From NCBI GenBank assembly GCA_047495785.1, contig JBLDXI010000031.1, positions 124,001 to 188,000 on the forward strand: a stretch of DNA of 64,000 nt. Reading direction: 5' to 3'. Position numbers and translations under genes: made by a program. Shown piece after piece: positions 31,721-43,500 of the stretch; within the stretch, counting starts at the first letter, position 1, and each line of letters opens with the position of its first letter. The notes beneath the pieces were generated by a model that saw nothing but the letters and a program-made list of their open reading frames with translations, was not told the origin of the DNA and searched no databases. The DNA is from Lepidodermella squamata. Lineage: Eukaryota > Gastrotricha.

Positions 31721-32631
31721 CTAATTTAAACCAGTGCATTTTTCAAACGTAGATCCGTAAACCGTCGCGGTTCCTTCGCCTGATTTCGCTGCTCCTGGAG
31801 TGGTCGCCATGTAGTAGCAGCAAGCAGCGAATGTAGCATGAGTGTATTTCCCCGTCGGGGCAGTTGTCTTCAAGAAAGAATGATATATATTAGATTTAGA
31901 TGTAATATGAAGTAGCGATGATCAATTCTGAACCTACCAATCCAGATGTAATGATCACATCATTCGATGTAGCACCGGTGTACGGGAAGCGCACGCAACT
32001 TCCTGTTGTCGCGCTGTTTGAGCTTCCAACAACCTTGTACGGAGTACCATCGTTCCCATTTACACACGTCATTACCGCGGGGGTTCCCGAAGCTTGAGGA
32101 AGAGTCTCGTACACCGTAAAAGCTAGTGAGCCAGTAGCCTTGCAGCAATCTGTGAACGTAGTGAACGTGTTCGTTGTATCCGTAGATTGCTAACAAATCA
32201 AATTGTTGCTACATGTATATTCAAAATATGTCGCATTTACCACAGCCGTAGATATGTATTTACTGCAAGCAGCTGAAGATTCGTTGTAGCAGAACTTGAT
32301 TGGCGTTGCGAGACCGACACCGCCGGACGTAGTTACAGAGCATAAGTTGTAAACCTAAAAGACGTTCAACGAATGTCAAAGGTATTCGTCAAATTGATCT
32401 TACAGATGATACGCAACTCTTGGTGCTGTCTGTGCAGAGCTGATCTGAGGTCACGCATTGATTAGGAGACGAGCATGCTACTCCTAGTATGCATGATGTG
32501 CCGGTGGGGCAACCCGCTACCGTTGGACACGGTGTTGTCGGTTGGCAAGCGTTAACCACAGAAAACGTTGCTGCCACAAAGAGAATAGTCAGAGACGCCA
32601 TTGCTGAGGAGGCATAGATTTTCAGATTCAT
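31721..32631 (-). CDS. Small cysteine-rich secreted protein, copy 2
   Basis: The exons (complement) are 32404-32631, 32241-32354, 31938-32189 and 31721-31867, giving 246 residues. It has the same four-exon, phase-0 architecture as copy 1. The signal peptide is within MASLTILFVAATFSVVNA. Blocks include CQPTTPCPTVAGC, CSSPNQCVTSDQLC, YNLCSVTTSGGVGLATP, FTDCCKATG, CVNGNDGTPYKVVG and AACCYYMATT. The first methionine (32631) or the one ten codons in could be used; the second matches copy 1 better. The function is unknown. Confidence 0.78.
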
Positions 32632-33507
32632 TATCGAGAGTAGCGAAGTTTAACACTAACACGCGATCTTGTGGCAGGCAAACGTCCAAATAAAGATCGT
32701 GATTTAGTGCGCGTAAAATATAAACGCATGCACCTAAGCAGCGTGCTTATTAACAGTATTTGCAGTATTTTTCGTGGTAGCAAATGAGAATAACACCAGA
32801 ATCAGATCAATTATAGATTCGCTCGATTACTCATCAAGGTAAACAATAACAAGTGCCGTTGATACGTTAGGTGCCTATTCAAGATATGAACTCAAAGCCG
32901 GTGGTGGTGTGCAACCTCGGTTTGTTCGACCGCATTAGCCTGAGCCATGTTTTTTAAACGGCCGGTTGAACTTATACTCAATAACATTATGAGCGACCAT
33001 TCAAGGAAACAATTAGTAAATTGAAGAGTGCAGCCATTGTTGAATCTATTTGAGGATGACCTCTCACGGGGCAAATTTGACAAATTGTATTTGTCGGGTT
33101 GAGTGAACTACGGTGAATGCGGAGTAATTAGCCACTGGCCTTTACAAATTTTCAAACGGTATTGATTTAAATCAAAATGGAAATATAAATGAATTTCATA
33201 AGTGTTGGATTCATGTTCCTCAGTTTATTACATTGGAGTTCGGGTTTGGAAAAGTGTGGAACAAGATTCTGGAGCTCAGGTGTTTCCGGCGCCCTGTCGA
33301 AGAAAGTCTTTCAGCTATCAACTTTCAGCCTTTCTGTGGTTAGCAAGTCGGAGTTGGGGAGTCGCGCCAATTGGTCCCGTTAGTAAACGGCCTTGGCACT
33401 TCACGAATAAGCTTTTAATTTGCAGATGGGTTTATCAGGCTACCTGACGATAAAATCGAAATAAGCAATAAAAATTGAAAATCCGAGCATTACAATAGAT
33501 TAAATGG
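32632..33507. other. Upstream duplicated block and spacer
   Basis: About 32710-33090 is the second copy of the 29840-30210 block. The remainder to 33507 contains short frames only. Confidence 0.5.
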
Positions 33508-33592
33508 GAGCGGTAAAGAATCGAACACGAGGCGCCCGCATGAGCAGAAATGTTATGTTGTCCTTCTACTATTAGACCGAATTCGCTCATTT
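33508..33592 (-). ncRNA. tRNA-like sequence (SINE head or pseudo-tRNA)
   Basis: Read on the minus strand it starts GAGCGAATTCGGTCTAATAG (A-box-like) and ends GTGTTCGATTC (good B box) then TTTACCGCTC. The outer ends pair over about five bases, but I cannot draw a proper anticodon stem. It is likely tRNA-derived rather than a working tRNA. Confidence 0.35.
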
Positions 33593-33913
33593 TCGAAATC
33601 GCATCCAGGTAATTATTGATGACCTCCGGGATATATCAAGCCTGCGGGAGATGAGGGGATCTCAAATCACAATGACTCTAATGTTTTCGAAAAAATAAGT
33701 TTTCAAAGTTCATTTTTCAGTTTATAGCTACTTGGCACGCAGCAGAATGATATGATTATCCTAGGAAGGATCCTAGGAAGTCACGTTGGTCCGTCTAATA
33801 GCTGCTGGAAGGAATCCTCAGCTCAAAAATGTAGATCAAAGTCACATTCAAAGATAAATTTACTTTATAGTTCTTTTGTTACAGTTAGTCTGGCATTTGA
33901 TAAATAATACCGC

Positions 33914-34795
33914 TCAATCCCAAGAATTCAACTCAGGGCAAGTGTATGACACATCAGCCGACGGGTCCATATTAGCATTGAAGAAATTGGTGACGCAATT
34001 AACCGCCTTCTCAACAGCTGCTCTGATTGTCGCATTGGTAACGTCACCTCGAGACACCCAACCGTGAGACATTTTCGGGAAAGGTATGACCGTCGACTGC
34101 GGGCTGCTCTGCTTCAAAACTTTGAACCAGCTTCCATTCTTCAACAAATCCGCCGGATCGTTGCCGGAAGGCAACCACAAAGTAGGAATTGTTACCTTAG
34201 ATATCATGTCAGTCGTGCTCCTGTTAAAAGGACTGTCTTCCAATTGAAGAGCCGGATGAGCTGTGGCGACGACACTCAAATCAGAGCTGAATTCGCTGCC
34301 AGCTTTCATGATGACCCAACCGCCCCAGCAGAAGCCCAACATTCCGATCCGGGAGATGTCGAATGACTTGGCTCGGTCGATAGCTTGTCTCAAGCGAGGC
34401 TTCACTGTTCCTTCCCAGGTAATATTGCTCAGGTACGGAATCCATTCAGCGCCACCTGAAGTAGCCGGAACACCGTCACCATCTGTTCCACCTCTGAGAG
34501 CGGGTTGGAGTAATTTCGGGACCATGACGTAAAAGCCTTTCGAGGCGAAGTGATCAGCGATTTGCCTTGTTCGACCACTATTCCATCCGTAGATATCAGA
34601 GGCAATGATGATAGCTTTTGAGGAGCTTGTGTCGCCAGTTTCGTACAATGATAGAGAATCACTAGCCTCAACTACCGAACCAACGTTGTTTGTGTTGTTT
34701 GAGGCCACAAAGCCATGGCTGCTTTCTGGACAGGAGTAAGCGAATCGGCAGAGGAGAGCGACAATTATTGCGCTGAGATACAGCATTTTATTCAT
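33914..34795 (-). CDS. Secreted dienelactone-hydrolase-like enzyme 3
   Basis: 293 residues, single exon. The signal peptide is MLYLSAIIVALLCRFAYS. The mature start CPESSHGFVASNNTNN matches copies 1 and 2. The catalytic blocks LGFCWGGW, PSGNDP and MSHGW are intact. The C-terminus (YTCPELNSWD) is soluble, as in copy 2, with which it also shares an extra C-terminal cysteine. Copies 2 and 3 flank the cysteine-rich duplicated pair. Confidence 0.86.
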   Translation of the reverse strand: MNKMLYLSAIIVALLCRFAYSCPESSHGFVASNNTNNVGSVVEASDSLSLYETGDTSSSKAIIIASDIYGWNSGRTRQIADHFASKGFYVMVPKLLQPALRGGTDGDGVPATSGGAEWIPYLSNITWEGTVKPRLRQAIDRAKSFDISRIGMLGFCWGGWVIMKAGSEFSSDLSVVATAHPALQLEDSPFNRSTTDMISKVTIPTLWLPSGNDPADLLKNGSWFKVLKQSSPQSTVIPFPKMSHGWVSRGDVTNATIRAAVEKAVNCVTNFFNANMDPSADVSYTCPELNSWD

Positions 34796-34862
34796 CAGAA
34801 GCCAGGCAAATTTGCATTAATGGATATGAAGAAATGAATGGAGATATGAAGTTTCTGAAAGC

Positions 34863-34869
34863 TTTTATA
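34863..34869 (-). promoter_or_regulatory. TATA box of hydrolase 3
   Basis: CTATAAAAGC on the minus strand lies about 70 bases upstream of the hydrolase 3 start, the same spacing class as the LDLa-sushi genes. Confidence 0.6.
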
Positions 34870-35842
34870 GCATGAAATACGTTTCTTCCTTCCAAGATTT
34901 TTTTGTCATGTTTACTTTGTTATTTCCAGCGACAATCCCATCACCATTTTTTCAGAAGCAGATAAGGCCAGTTTTTGGCTATAATATAAGTTAGCCACAT
35001 CCTACAGGCACCTGTGCACTGAATTTGAGATGCTTAATGCAGAAGGCTGCCAGATTTCGCTTTGATCTTTCAAGAGCGACAAAAATAGGATTGGTAAAGC
35101 GGCCCTCGACTTCGCAATGCCGTTATCGTGCGCTTGAAATAACTGTCTTAACCTAGCTCAAATATGCCACCACGTGGTCGCTGTCTAGCCATGTGGCAGG
35201 AGTTTTTTTGAGCAATTGCTCATTAAATTTAAAGATGAGTTTATTTTGCCAGATTAGTTCTTCTGAATGAAATTGTTGCCGAAATTGTTGCGGAGATAAA
35301 TTTTTGATAATTACTGTGAATCGAAGTCCGGAAATATCATAACTTATCCGCCTTATATCTATGATGACCCCTATAACAAGCATTTGAACTTGCAAAACGC
35401 ATCTAAAGGCGCTTCTTCCTCAAGAAGAGATACACTTGTAAGCCGGGTCATGGAATTTCTCTAAGACTCTATTTTGTTCAGCTGTGATTTTCGATATTCT
35501 TCAATATCAATTATCCTAAATCCTAACACCGATGTCGCGAGGCATGGCAATGCAGGGATGAGAATGCCTCAGGTAAAAAATATGAGTGGCATGTTGACGT
35601 TTGATTACTATGAAGGTTACGTGTAGTCATTTCTCAGTCATTTTAACGTCAAAAAACATTCTCTTGTATAGGATTACATCGGTTATAAGAATCTCACATT
35701 GTTGATGTCGATGTTTACGCTATTGCTTCATCATTTATGTCGACGCGCAACACGTCAGAATTGTGTCACAGCTGATCCTTCGATCCATCCTTTGATACAC
35801 CTTGCCAAATGTCCACAAGCACTTCTAGTACCCGCCGAGTTG
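34870..35842. other. Divergent intergenic region
   Basis: Between hydrolase 3 (minus) and the LDLa-sushi copy 2 (plus). From about 35790 the sequence is homologous to the region upstream of LDLa-sushi copy 1 (CTTGCCAAATGTC, TCTAGTACCC). No other gene was recognised. Confidence 0.5.
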
Positions 35843-35850
35843 GCTATAAA
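35843..35850 (+). promoter_or_regulatory. TATA box of the LDLa-sushi copy 2
   Basis: TTGGCTATAAAAGCC lies about 85-90 bases upstream of the start at 35933, conserved with copy 1. Confidence 0.75.
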
Positions 35851-35932
35851 AGCCGCCTGAAGAGCTGCATTTCCGCCATTCAATCGACAAGCTATCTAAA
35901 AACTTCAGTTTTCCTTCAAATTTCAACAGAAA

Positions 35933-36769
35933 ATGTTCAACGGTTTGATACTCGGCTGTGCCCTTTTGGCTATGGTTTCAATCTACCAGGCCACGGCACT
36001 CGACTGCTTGCGAGGCCAGACGAAATGCAAAAATTCTGTGTGTATCAACTCCACGTAAGACGCATCTACAGAATTTGGTCACAATAAGCTCATTTTTCTA
36101 TCAAGGTACGTCTGCGATGGCGATAACGATTGTGGCGACTATTCAGACGAAACCGGCTGTTCGGTAGAATTAATTCGAAGCTCAAATTTTGTTTTATAAC
36201 TTGATACTTCTTTATAGAGTTGTAAAGGCAATTCTTACAATTGCGGCAAGGGCAAATGCATCCCATACTCGTAATATGATATTTTCAAGACTAAATGCTG
36301 GCTGAAAGTGATAATTATTCCAGTTTCCTTTGCAATGGCTACAACGACTGCGGTGACCTTAAAGACGAACTTTTTTGCCCCACCTGTGCCGCCTCTGCTT
36401 TTCAATGTGTTTCCACTGGAACTTGCATCCCAGGTTTTGATGAATCTCTTTTCGCAATCTAGCATTTTATCAATATTTTACTATGAAGGCACATTTCAAT
36501 GCGACGGTGATAAAGATTGCATGGATGGTTCGGACGAGGCCGGTTGCCCAGCCGGCGGATCAGACTGCACGCTGACATTTACTGGCTCTGGCTACGGCAC
36601 TGTGACCACAGTTGGCGGCCGTAAGGTTTCCGACATGACCATGGGAGCTCGCATCGGTGAGACGCTGTTTGTGGTCGGCTGTTCCCGGGGCGTTTGGATT
36701 GGTGAGAAGTCGGCAACTTGTCTTGCCAGTGGCTGGTCTCGTCGCTTTGGATACTGTCTTACGCTGTAA
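35933..36769 (+). CDS. Secreted protein with three LDLa repeats and a sushi-like domain (copy 2)
   Basis: The exons are 35933-36054, 36106-36163, 36218-36270, 36324-36433 and 36489-36769, with the same exon lengths as copy 1 (207 residues). Signal peptide [16 protein letters not shown]. LDLa cores read [32 protein letters not shown] and [16 protein letters not shown]. The sushi-like C-terminal domain is nearly identical to copy 1, which suggests recent duplication or gene conversion of exon 5. It lies in inverse orientation about 18 kb from copy 1. Confidence 0.88.
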
Positions 36770-36894
36770 ACTGTAAAAATATCTGACTTCATTGACTATT
36801 ATTATTCTTTTTAATGCTCTGAAAATTGTAGAATAAAGCCCATCATGGAATGATCAGCTGATTTAAATTTTAAATTGTCCCGCATAACGAATGG

Positions 36895-37395
36895 TGGATC
36901 TTTCAAATTCTCTATAGATAGTTTGGTTTGCTGATCGAATGGGAATCTTTAAAATGAGAACATATATTTTCAGATTTCTTGCGTTGGTGTGAGCTCAATT
37001 TTTGAACGTGAGGAAACACGATGAATTGTAGTTTCATATAACGCTCAAAGAAGCCATTCCATGTGCTGAAACCATTGCGCGCTTTCTATCCGGCCTAGGT
37101 AAGATCAACTGATAAAAAATAGAGTTAACAACAGTGTAAACAATATATTTACCACATGAACGGGTCGATGTAGCCGACCCTATTGCTATGCACCACCTTT
37201 GGCACTCAAATTTCATCCTTCACCCGATAACGGTAGAAAATTGGCCTGTTCGAATTACGCCGCTGAATCTCCTCTATTGTCATCCATTGAGCGTATTTAG
37301 GAAGTCTTCATTGAAAAGTAAGTTCAGCTTGCATTGAGAAGAGTTTGGTTTCGCTGAGACCTATGAAGGAGACTGGCTGCAAGCGAATACGAACC
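36895..37395 (-). pseudogene. Cys-loop channel relic 1
   Basis: A decayed member of the right-hand array. In transcription order, exon 1 remnant: RIRLQPVSFIGLSETKLFSMQAEL, a stop, then YRYRVKDEI, a stop in place of the usual W, VVHSNRVGYIDPFMW and a donor. Exon 2 remnant: PDRKRAMVSAHGMASLSVI, a stop, NYNSSCFL. Exon 3 keeps only FPFD near 36940. At least three in-frame stops. Confidence 0.85.
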
Positions 37396-38200
37396 AACTT
37401 TAAATATTCAGTTCCGCACAGTGCTATCACATGGAAATTAATAAAACCGAAATAATTTGAAAACTTTGCAGACGATGATCACAATCTGGGAAAGGAAACA
37501 AACATGCAGCCGCAAAGTTTCCGTGATCAGTCAAAAAAGCTGTTTGAAAGTGTCTGGATTAAAATTAAAATTCGTCCTGATCAGGAGAATGAAATAAACA
37601 TGCAACATTTCCAAGTGCACTATGCCAGCCCAGGTGACGAGGTTTATAAGCGTATTAAATCTGGATATTGCATACTGCTACTACTATTGATTTTCCTACC
37701 AGCATTCGATATAGATTCTCGACAGTTTTCAACCCACGCTTAATCATTCAACAGATTTCTCGCGAATCCTATGCAATCGATTAGCCCCATGGTGCGAATT
37801 TCAGGGGTACTGGGGCGCAGCGACACCCCAGCTCTGGGACTCAAGCCGAAGGAAAGCTGAAGAAAACCATGGGAAACTTTGGTTTCTTCAGCTGGGTGCT
37901 AGAAATCACATAAGCTCCTGGATCCTACTTCGCATAGATTAGTCCTTGAAATCTGGTCTCGTCGCTTTGGCTACTGTCTTTTACGCTGTACGCTGTAAAA
38001 TCACCGGTTACTTTGATTTACTTTGAAATTGTCTCGCCCTGCATATGAAGCTCGTCTACTCATGTAAATCTTGCACTTGAGGCTACTGCAAGGTTTTTCT
38101 AGACATTTCATAGATTTTTAACATTTAACGCAGCGGTAGACAAGAACAACGGGAAATACAACTCGAGGAATATGAAAAGCAAATACAAAACACCGTTCAG
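37396..38200. other. Spacer with a scrap of the LDLa-sushi gene 3' end
   Basis: At about 37950-38060 the plus strand reads GGTCTCGTCGCTTTGGCTAC then CTGTCTTTTACGCTG and further 3' UTR-like sequence, matching the end of the LDLa-sushi exon 5 with small indels. A 79-residue plus frame at 37504-37743 is unrecognised and doubtful. Confidence 0.6.
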
Positions 38201-39460
38201 TTAAAAGTATATTATTAAACAAGTCGCGATGTCTAAGGCCGCACAGAGCATCAATACAGTAGTAAACGTGATGCCGTCCATCAAATCGATCTTGCGCAGA
38301 TTCCATCTGGTAAATTTGCTCTCGAGGTATTTTTCCGAGTTGGTGCCGTTCGTCAGCCGACAAGTGACAAGGCAATAAATCGAAACAAACACGCCGATAG
38401 AAATTTGAACAGCGAAATTTACCTCCAGCCATATGATTTCTGCAGTGTCAGGGATACTCTCGGTAATCACTGTCATTAGCAATGATGATGAAAGGAAAAC
38501 TGTCAGCGAAAAACCGGACCGATCAGACATATCGGGCGGTAGAGCGAATACAGATAACTGAAGAATTTTCAGAAGAATCATCGGTAAAATTATAGTTGTG
38601 ATGTAGCACTCGGCTTTTCGCGCCAGAATGAAGTTGAATTTGACAAATGTATTTGAGTTTTCCAATGTTGCATTCGTTCCCATAAGGCGCCAGACATCGG
38701 CGTCAGAAAAAGCTCTGATTTCCGTATTCAACACTCCCGTGAAAGGATCACGACTTCCAAAGCCCGGGGCAGCAAATGATACCGCATGTTTCTCCAATTT
38801 TTCAGCTCCAATGTTTATCGAACAAACTTGAGTATCGAATGGGAATCTTAAATTGAGCAACAGTTTCACTCATGCTATCATTTATGTAATATACTCACTT
38901 TTTAAACCTGAGGAAACAAGTCGAATCGTATTTCGAGATGACGCTCAACGAAGCGTATCCAGTTGACTTCACTAATACTTTCTTCTGATCCGGCCTTTAT
39001 GGGAAAGAAACGAAAATGATTGAAAACTGCGTTAGGAAACTACTTACCAAAGAAAAGGATCAATGTTACCGACCCTATTAATATGGGCTATGTCCGGTAC
39101 CCATATTTCGTCCTTCACTCGATACCAGCAGAAAGCAGGTGAAGTTCCTTCTTTGGTGTTCTGCCATTTAGCGCAATTGGGAAGAAGCCATTCAATAGTA
39201 ACTTCGGCTTGCATGGAGAAGAGCTGCTCGATGTCGTCTAGACCAATGAATGATATCGGCTGTATGTTAATGTTAACTATTATTACTGAGGCGTTGCGGA
39301 TGGGTTTAGCAGTTGTGCTGCGAAGGTAAGGGCAATAGGTTTGCAGGTTTTCACAGAATTGATCATCTGGGTCCAGTTCATTCGCCTTGAATTCACCATA
39401 TTCGTCCAAGCAGCTAATTCCGCCTGCAAAGAGCAGAAAAAACAAAAGCGCAGGAGACAT
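38201..39460 (-). CDS. Cys-loop ligand-gated ion channel subunit A
   Basis: The exons (complement) are 39048-39460, 38899-38994 and 38201-38846, giving 384 residues, with introns of 53 and 52 nt. Signal peptide MSPALLFFLLFAGGIS. N-terminal pair FCENLQTYCPYLR. WLLPNCAKW and FCWYRVKDEIWVPDIAHINRVG add a second cysteine pair. The Cys-loop is C-FLRFKKFPFDTQV-C. M1 is CYITTIILPMILLKILQLSVF; M2 is SDRSGFSLTVFLSSSLLMTVI; M3 follows NFAVQISIGVFVSIYCLVTC. The M3-M4 linker is about 25 residues and the protein ends with M4. The vicinal cysteines of nicotinic alpha loop C are absent. Likely a pentameric plasma-membrane channel; the ligand is unknown. D-R before M2 suggests cation selectivity (inference). 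Confidence 0.9.
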
Positions 39461-39486
39461 ACTGAAATGCTAGCCTTTGCAAACGC

Positions 39487-39515
39487 TCTATATATTGTCG
39501 ATCCCGGATATTGCA
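39487..39515 (-). promoter_or_regulatory. Channel A promoter: TGCAATATCCGGG motif plus TATA-like box
   Basis: On the minus strand TGCAATATCCGGG (39503-39515) is followed closely by AATATATAGAG, about 30 bases before the start codon. The same pair is seen upstream of subunit I and of relic 2; looser versions are upstream of F, G and D. Confidence 0.65.
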
Positions 39516-40307
39516 ATCTCCTCGCGAACTATCGTCATGATGACTGCTATTATAATGAGCTAAGGCCATTTCAGTATTTTGCTATGCAGTCTATGACAGC
39601 AGGGAAGCTTTGCCGTCGTTACTGCTAAAAACGGACAGGTGAGAAAGTTCGAGCAGCGATCTTCTGTCACATACATATATATCCGCAGCACGTCTAACAT
39701 ATGCGCAGCCACTAGCGACTAGCGTAAAGAATTGACTCACCGCATCACTTGCGCGGCAAGTTAACTGGCAGTTTTCTCAACGCTTTGCACCTGCTGAAAA
39801 TAACCATCCATGTGATATTCATAATGAAAAATGAAACCGGACCTTGCAGAGATTTCATGGCTTTCGAATAGTCGAGAAACCAAACAATATTTCCCCGATA
39901 AAGCTTAATCACAAGTTTATCAAGCCTCTTAAATTCAAAGTCTGCGTAATTTACCGAGAAACATTAAAAATTAGAATAGAACATTATAATATTCAATGGC
40001 AGAATGCAAAATATAACGGAGAAAATCGCTGTGTTGCCTTGCTGGCTGTGTTCAATCTGCTACTCGGCTCTGTGCTCGTCTTCTCGAAATCGTTGCGCCA
40101 TCAAAGGAACAGACACTCCGTTTGAAATGTTGGCTAGGAAAGCTTCATTCAAAATTTCAAATATGTAATACACTTTAACAACAATAAGTTTTCCTTTTCG
40201 CATGCCAGAATCATCATCAACGCCCCAAGCTATTTGATAACATTCTAGGCGGGTCGTTTTGTCACCTATCCCACGATATATGAAATGCAAATAGAAAAGC
40301 CGCGCAA
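39516..40307. other. Intergenic, no gene seen
   Basis: Upstream of subunit A and downstream of the split subunit's 3' exon. Short plus frames here have no domain. Confidence 0.4.
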
Positions 40308-40584
40308 TCAAAAGAATAACAACAAACAAGTCGTGATGTCCACCCCCAAGCAAAGCGTCAGTATCACTGTAAACGTGATAGCATCTATCAAATCGATCTG
40401 ACGCAAATTCCATCTGGTAAATTTGATCTCGAGGTATTTCGCAGAGTTTGCGCCGTTCGTCAGCCGACAAGTGACAAGGCAATAAATCGAAACAAACACG
40501 CCGATAGAAATGTGAACAGTGAAATTTACCTCCAGCCATATGATTTCTGCAGTATCAGGAATATTATCGTTAATCACAGTCATC

Positions 40585-43500
40585 CAGTAAAAAACCATGC
40601 TAGGAAGTTAATTTGGTTCATTTTGGCAGCTTTGCGCTGAGCAAAAAGGTTTAATACGATTCAAATCACTACCCCTTGAAATTCCCCTCCTAGCCATCTT
40701 GGAGGGGAACTTTTTTCGCCCCTCCCCAATCTTCAATGATTGCGTGAACCGGAACGTTTTTAGCGACGGCGGCCGCTACTTAATTATCAGGTCTCGAGCA
40801 CGCCGCTCTCGGCGTTATCAATGAGGACAAATTGTATGCACTTGACCGCTTCTCCAAGTTAGTTAATAGGATATCTTCGGAAAAAAATATGAAAAATACC
40901 ATCGTGTAGAGCATACCCGAAAACCTTAGATGCAAAGATTTTTCCGAAAGATCGGCCTGACGGCTGATTTGTGGAGATTTTTTATTCATATAAGCAAGTG
41001 AAGATTTCATGAATATTCATAAGCCCTGACCTTCTTTAGCTGGGTCACCGCCGCCGGCATACTGATGACCTGGGTCACGGCTTTATTACGCGTGAGCTCG
41101 AAATTTTAATTTGAAATTTGATTTCTGACCTCATTTGGGCACAAGAAAAAATTCCTCACAAAATTTTCTATCGAACAGTCCAAACCCGGTATTTATCGGA
41201 TTGATCGGTTTATAACGAAACGGTTGACAATTATTCAAACGTCGAAATTTCACAAAATTAGACTCTCAACAACCAGGTATAAAATGTTAGACACGCGGTT
41301 AACACCCTTTCAGCTGCGGAATTTGTCGTGTTCAAAGTTGATTTCTAGATACGAAGGACGGCCGATTTTTTGGTACTAAAACCGCCGCGAGATTCGCTAA
41401 TTTTCCTTTGACCGCAGCGTTTTGCGCACGACTGATTTTTAGTGAAAATAAAAATTTCAATTTTGCTGACTTCCGTCAAATATTTGGACACCTTACTCCG
41501 ATGGCGCTCCAATTTGAATACACGTAAAATGTAGTAAATTATCCGCTGAATTTTTAGAGACTAGGCACGTCATCATAGGCTTCATGGTTGTCGAAATTTA
41601 AGAGGCGCGGAAAAACGCGTTTTTCAGCCTATTTTTAACGTGACGGCGGCGCGCACATACTCACTCCGAGACGATTTCTGTCAAGTTTTAAACGCTATTA
41701 CCTGTTTTGTGCGCACAAATTAATTACACTGTACCATGTAGAATTTCAAGACGAATCGAACGAGACTAGTCTCATAGTCGTAGCCATCGTAGTTTTGAAA
41801 CTATAATAGGCGCGGTTGATCCACCTTAAAATTTCGAAATTTCGATGTTTTTTTATCTTTTTTACGACGATTTGGAAGATTTTTGGCATTATATAATACG
41901 CGTGTCTAGTGCAAAATTTGACGGGCTTTCGAATAGTAAAAACCGCAGGTCAATAACTTACATCGTTCCCAGCCAGTAATCCGCGCGTTAATAACTGAGA
42001 TAAAAACATCCAAATTATCTTTTGAAATTTCAAATTATTGATTTCGGAAGATTATTAGCTGCGACAGCAGTTACAAACATAAATGAGGAGTAGGTAACAT
42101 CCTCTTTAATTTGTTAAGGTCACGCGCAAAACTTGGGATGGGCATTTTTTAAGGGTGCGTACTCTCACTATTAGCATTGTCACTTCGAATTTCGACCAAT
42201 ATGCCTTCTTGTGCACGAGATCGATGGCTCCAATCCTATACAGACAAATAAGACTAAGCACGACCTGCTAGCTTTCATAGTAGCAACGTTATTTCGGGTG
42301 TATATTTTTTCATCAGCTAATTCCACGTTTTGTCAGCTAAATCCAGTTTTCGTCAGCAATACCTTTTTCTGTCAGCAACGACACTTTTTTACAGCTAAAC
42401 TACTATTTATCAGCTAATTTAACATAAATGTCATAGTTACGATTATCAACCCGTAATTTTCTGCTCTTGTACGAGGCCGCGGTCGCGGTCGTCCACCTGG
42501 TCGAACCCGTGTCACTCGTTCTGTGAGCTAGGGTGCGATCTTCGATCCCCGAGCTCCCAGCAGGGATGGAAAATAAACAATTCAATGTCTAATTAAATCA
42601 ACACGCCGCTCGTTCCATGATCTATGAACATTAATTCGTTAACTAAATGGATGTAATATTCTCTGCTTATAGTAGCTCTAGTACCGTGGTGTGGGGTAAC
42701 TTGGCCGGAAATATGGTTTTTTGAACCTAGTACGTCTCCGGTAACTTGTTTCGCTTTAAATTTTATACCAAAAAAATCTCCGTTCAATTCTCGATCGATT
42801 GGTCAAAACCCGGTCGACGACCGATAAAATCAATCGATTCTGTGGAGGTTGAAGTGATCTTGACCGAGTGGGGTCACTTGGCCGGAGCGTGGGGTAACCT
42901 GGCCGCATGGCTATTTCACTTGGCGATGAACCATCTGGCAGAAACTAGGGCGATGATTCATCACGCCCTCTCATGTCTAGGCCAAGTTTTGGTGCGCATT
43001 TCGCACATTAAAATCGGCCAAGTTACCCCACAAAATTCAGGTAATTACCACTCGCGATTGCGACATCAATTATCTGAGTTCAAGGTGTCATTTGAAAGAT
43101 ATCACCGAGAGGAATCTTTCTGTGAAATCGGCGTCTTCCTCCGATCTCAGAATTCCTTGTTATAAATGCTCAAAATCTCAGCGCCCAAAATGAACGAGTT
43201 GGTACTGACCTTCCTTGTCATTTAAAAAACGATTTTCGAAATCGGTAAAAAGGGATATGTAGCTGAGGTGGTAAGGAATGTTCAGCGTGGACAATTTATA
43301 TGCTCTATGGTTTATGCTCTTTTTAAATTAGCTAAATTAGCTTTAATTTAGTGTTTATTTAATTAGTTCTCGAATTAACTCGAAAAGTTGTATTTTAATT
43401 AAATTAGCTGATAAATAGTAGTTTAGCTGTAAAAAAGTGTCGTTGCTGACAGAAAAAGGTATTGCTGACGAAAACTGGATTTAGCTGACAAAAGGTGAAA

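Noticed and set aside
42450-42560. tRNA-like sequence near 42.5 kb (CGATCTTCGATCCCCGAGC)
   Set aside because: A GTTCGA-like element is present but no acceptor, D or anticodon stem can be formed.
42746-43165. 139-codon plus-strand frame inside the nested element
   Set aside because: It is built from repeated GGGGTAACTTGGCCGG-type sequence and lacks any recognisable domain; most likely a chance frame in repeats.
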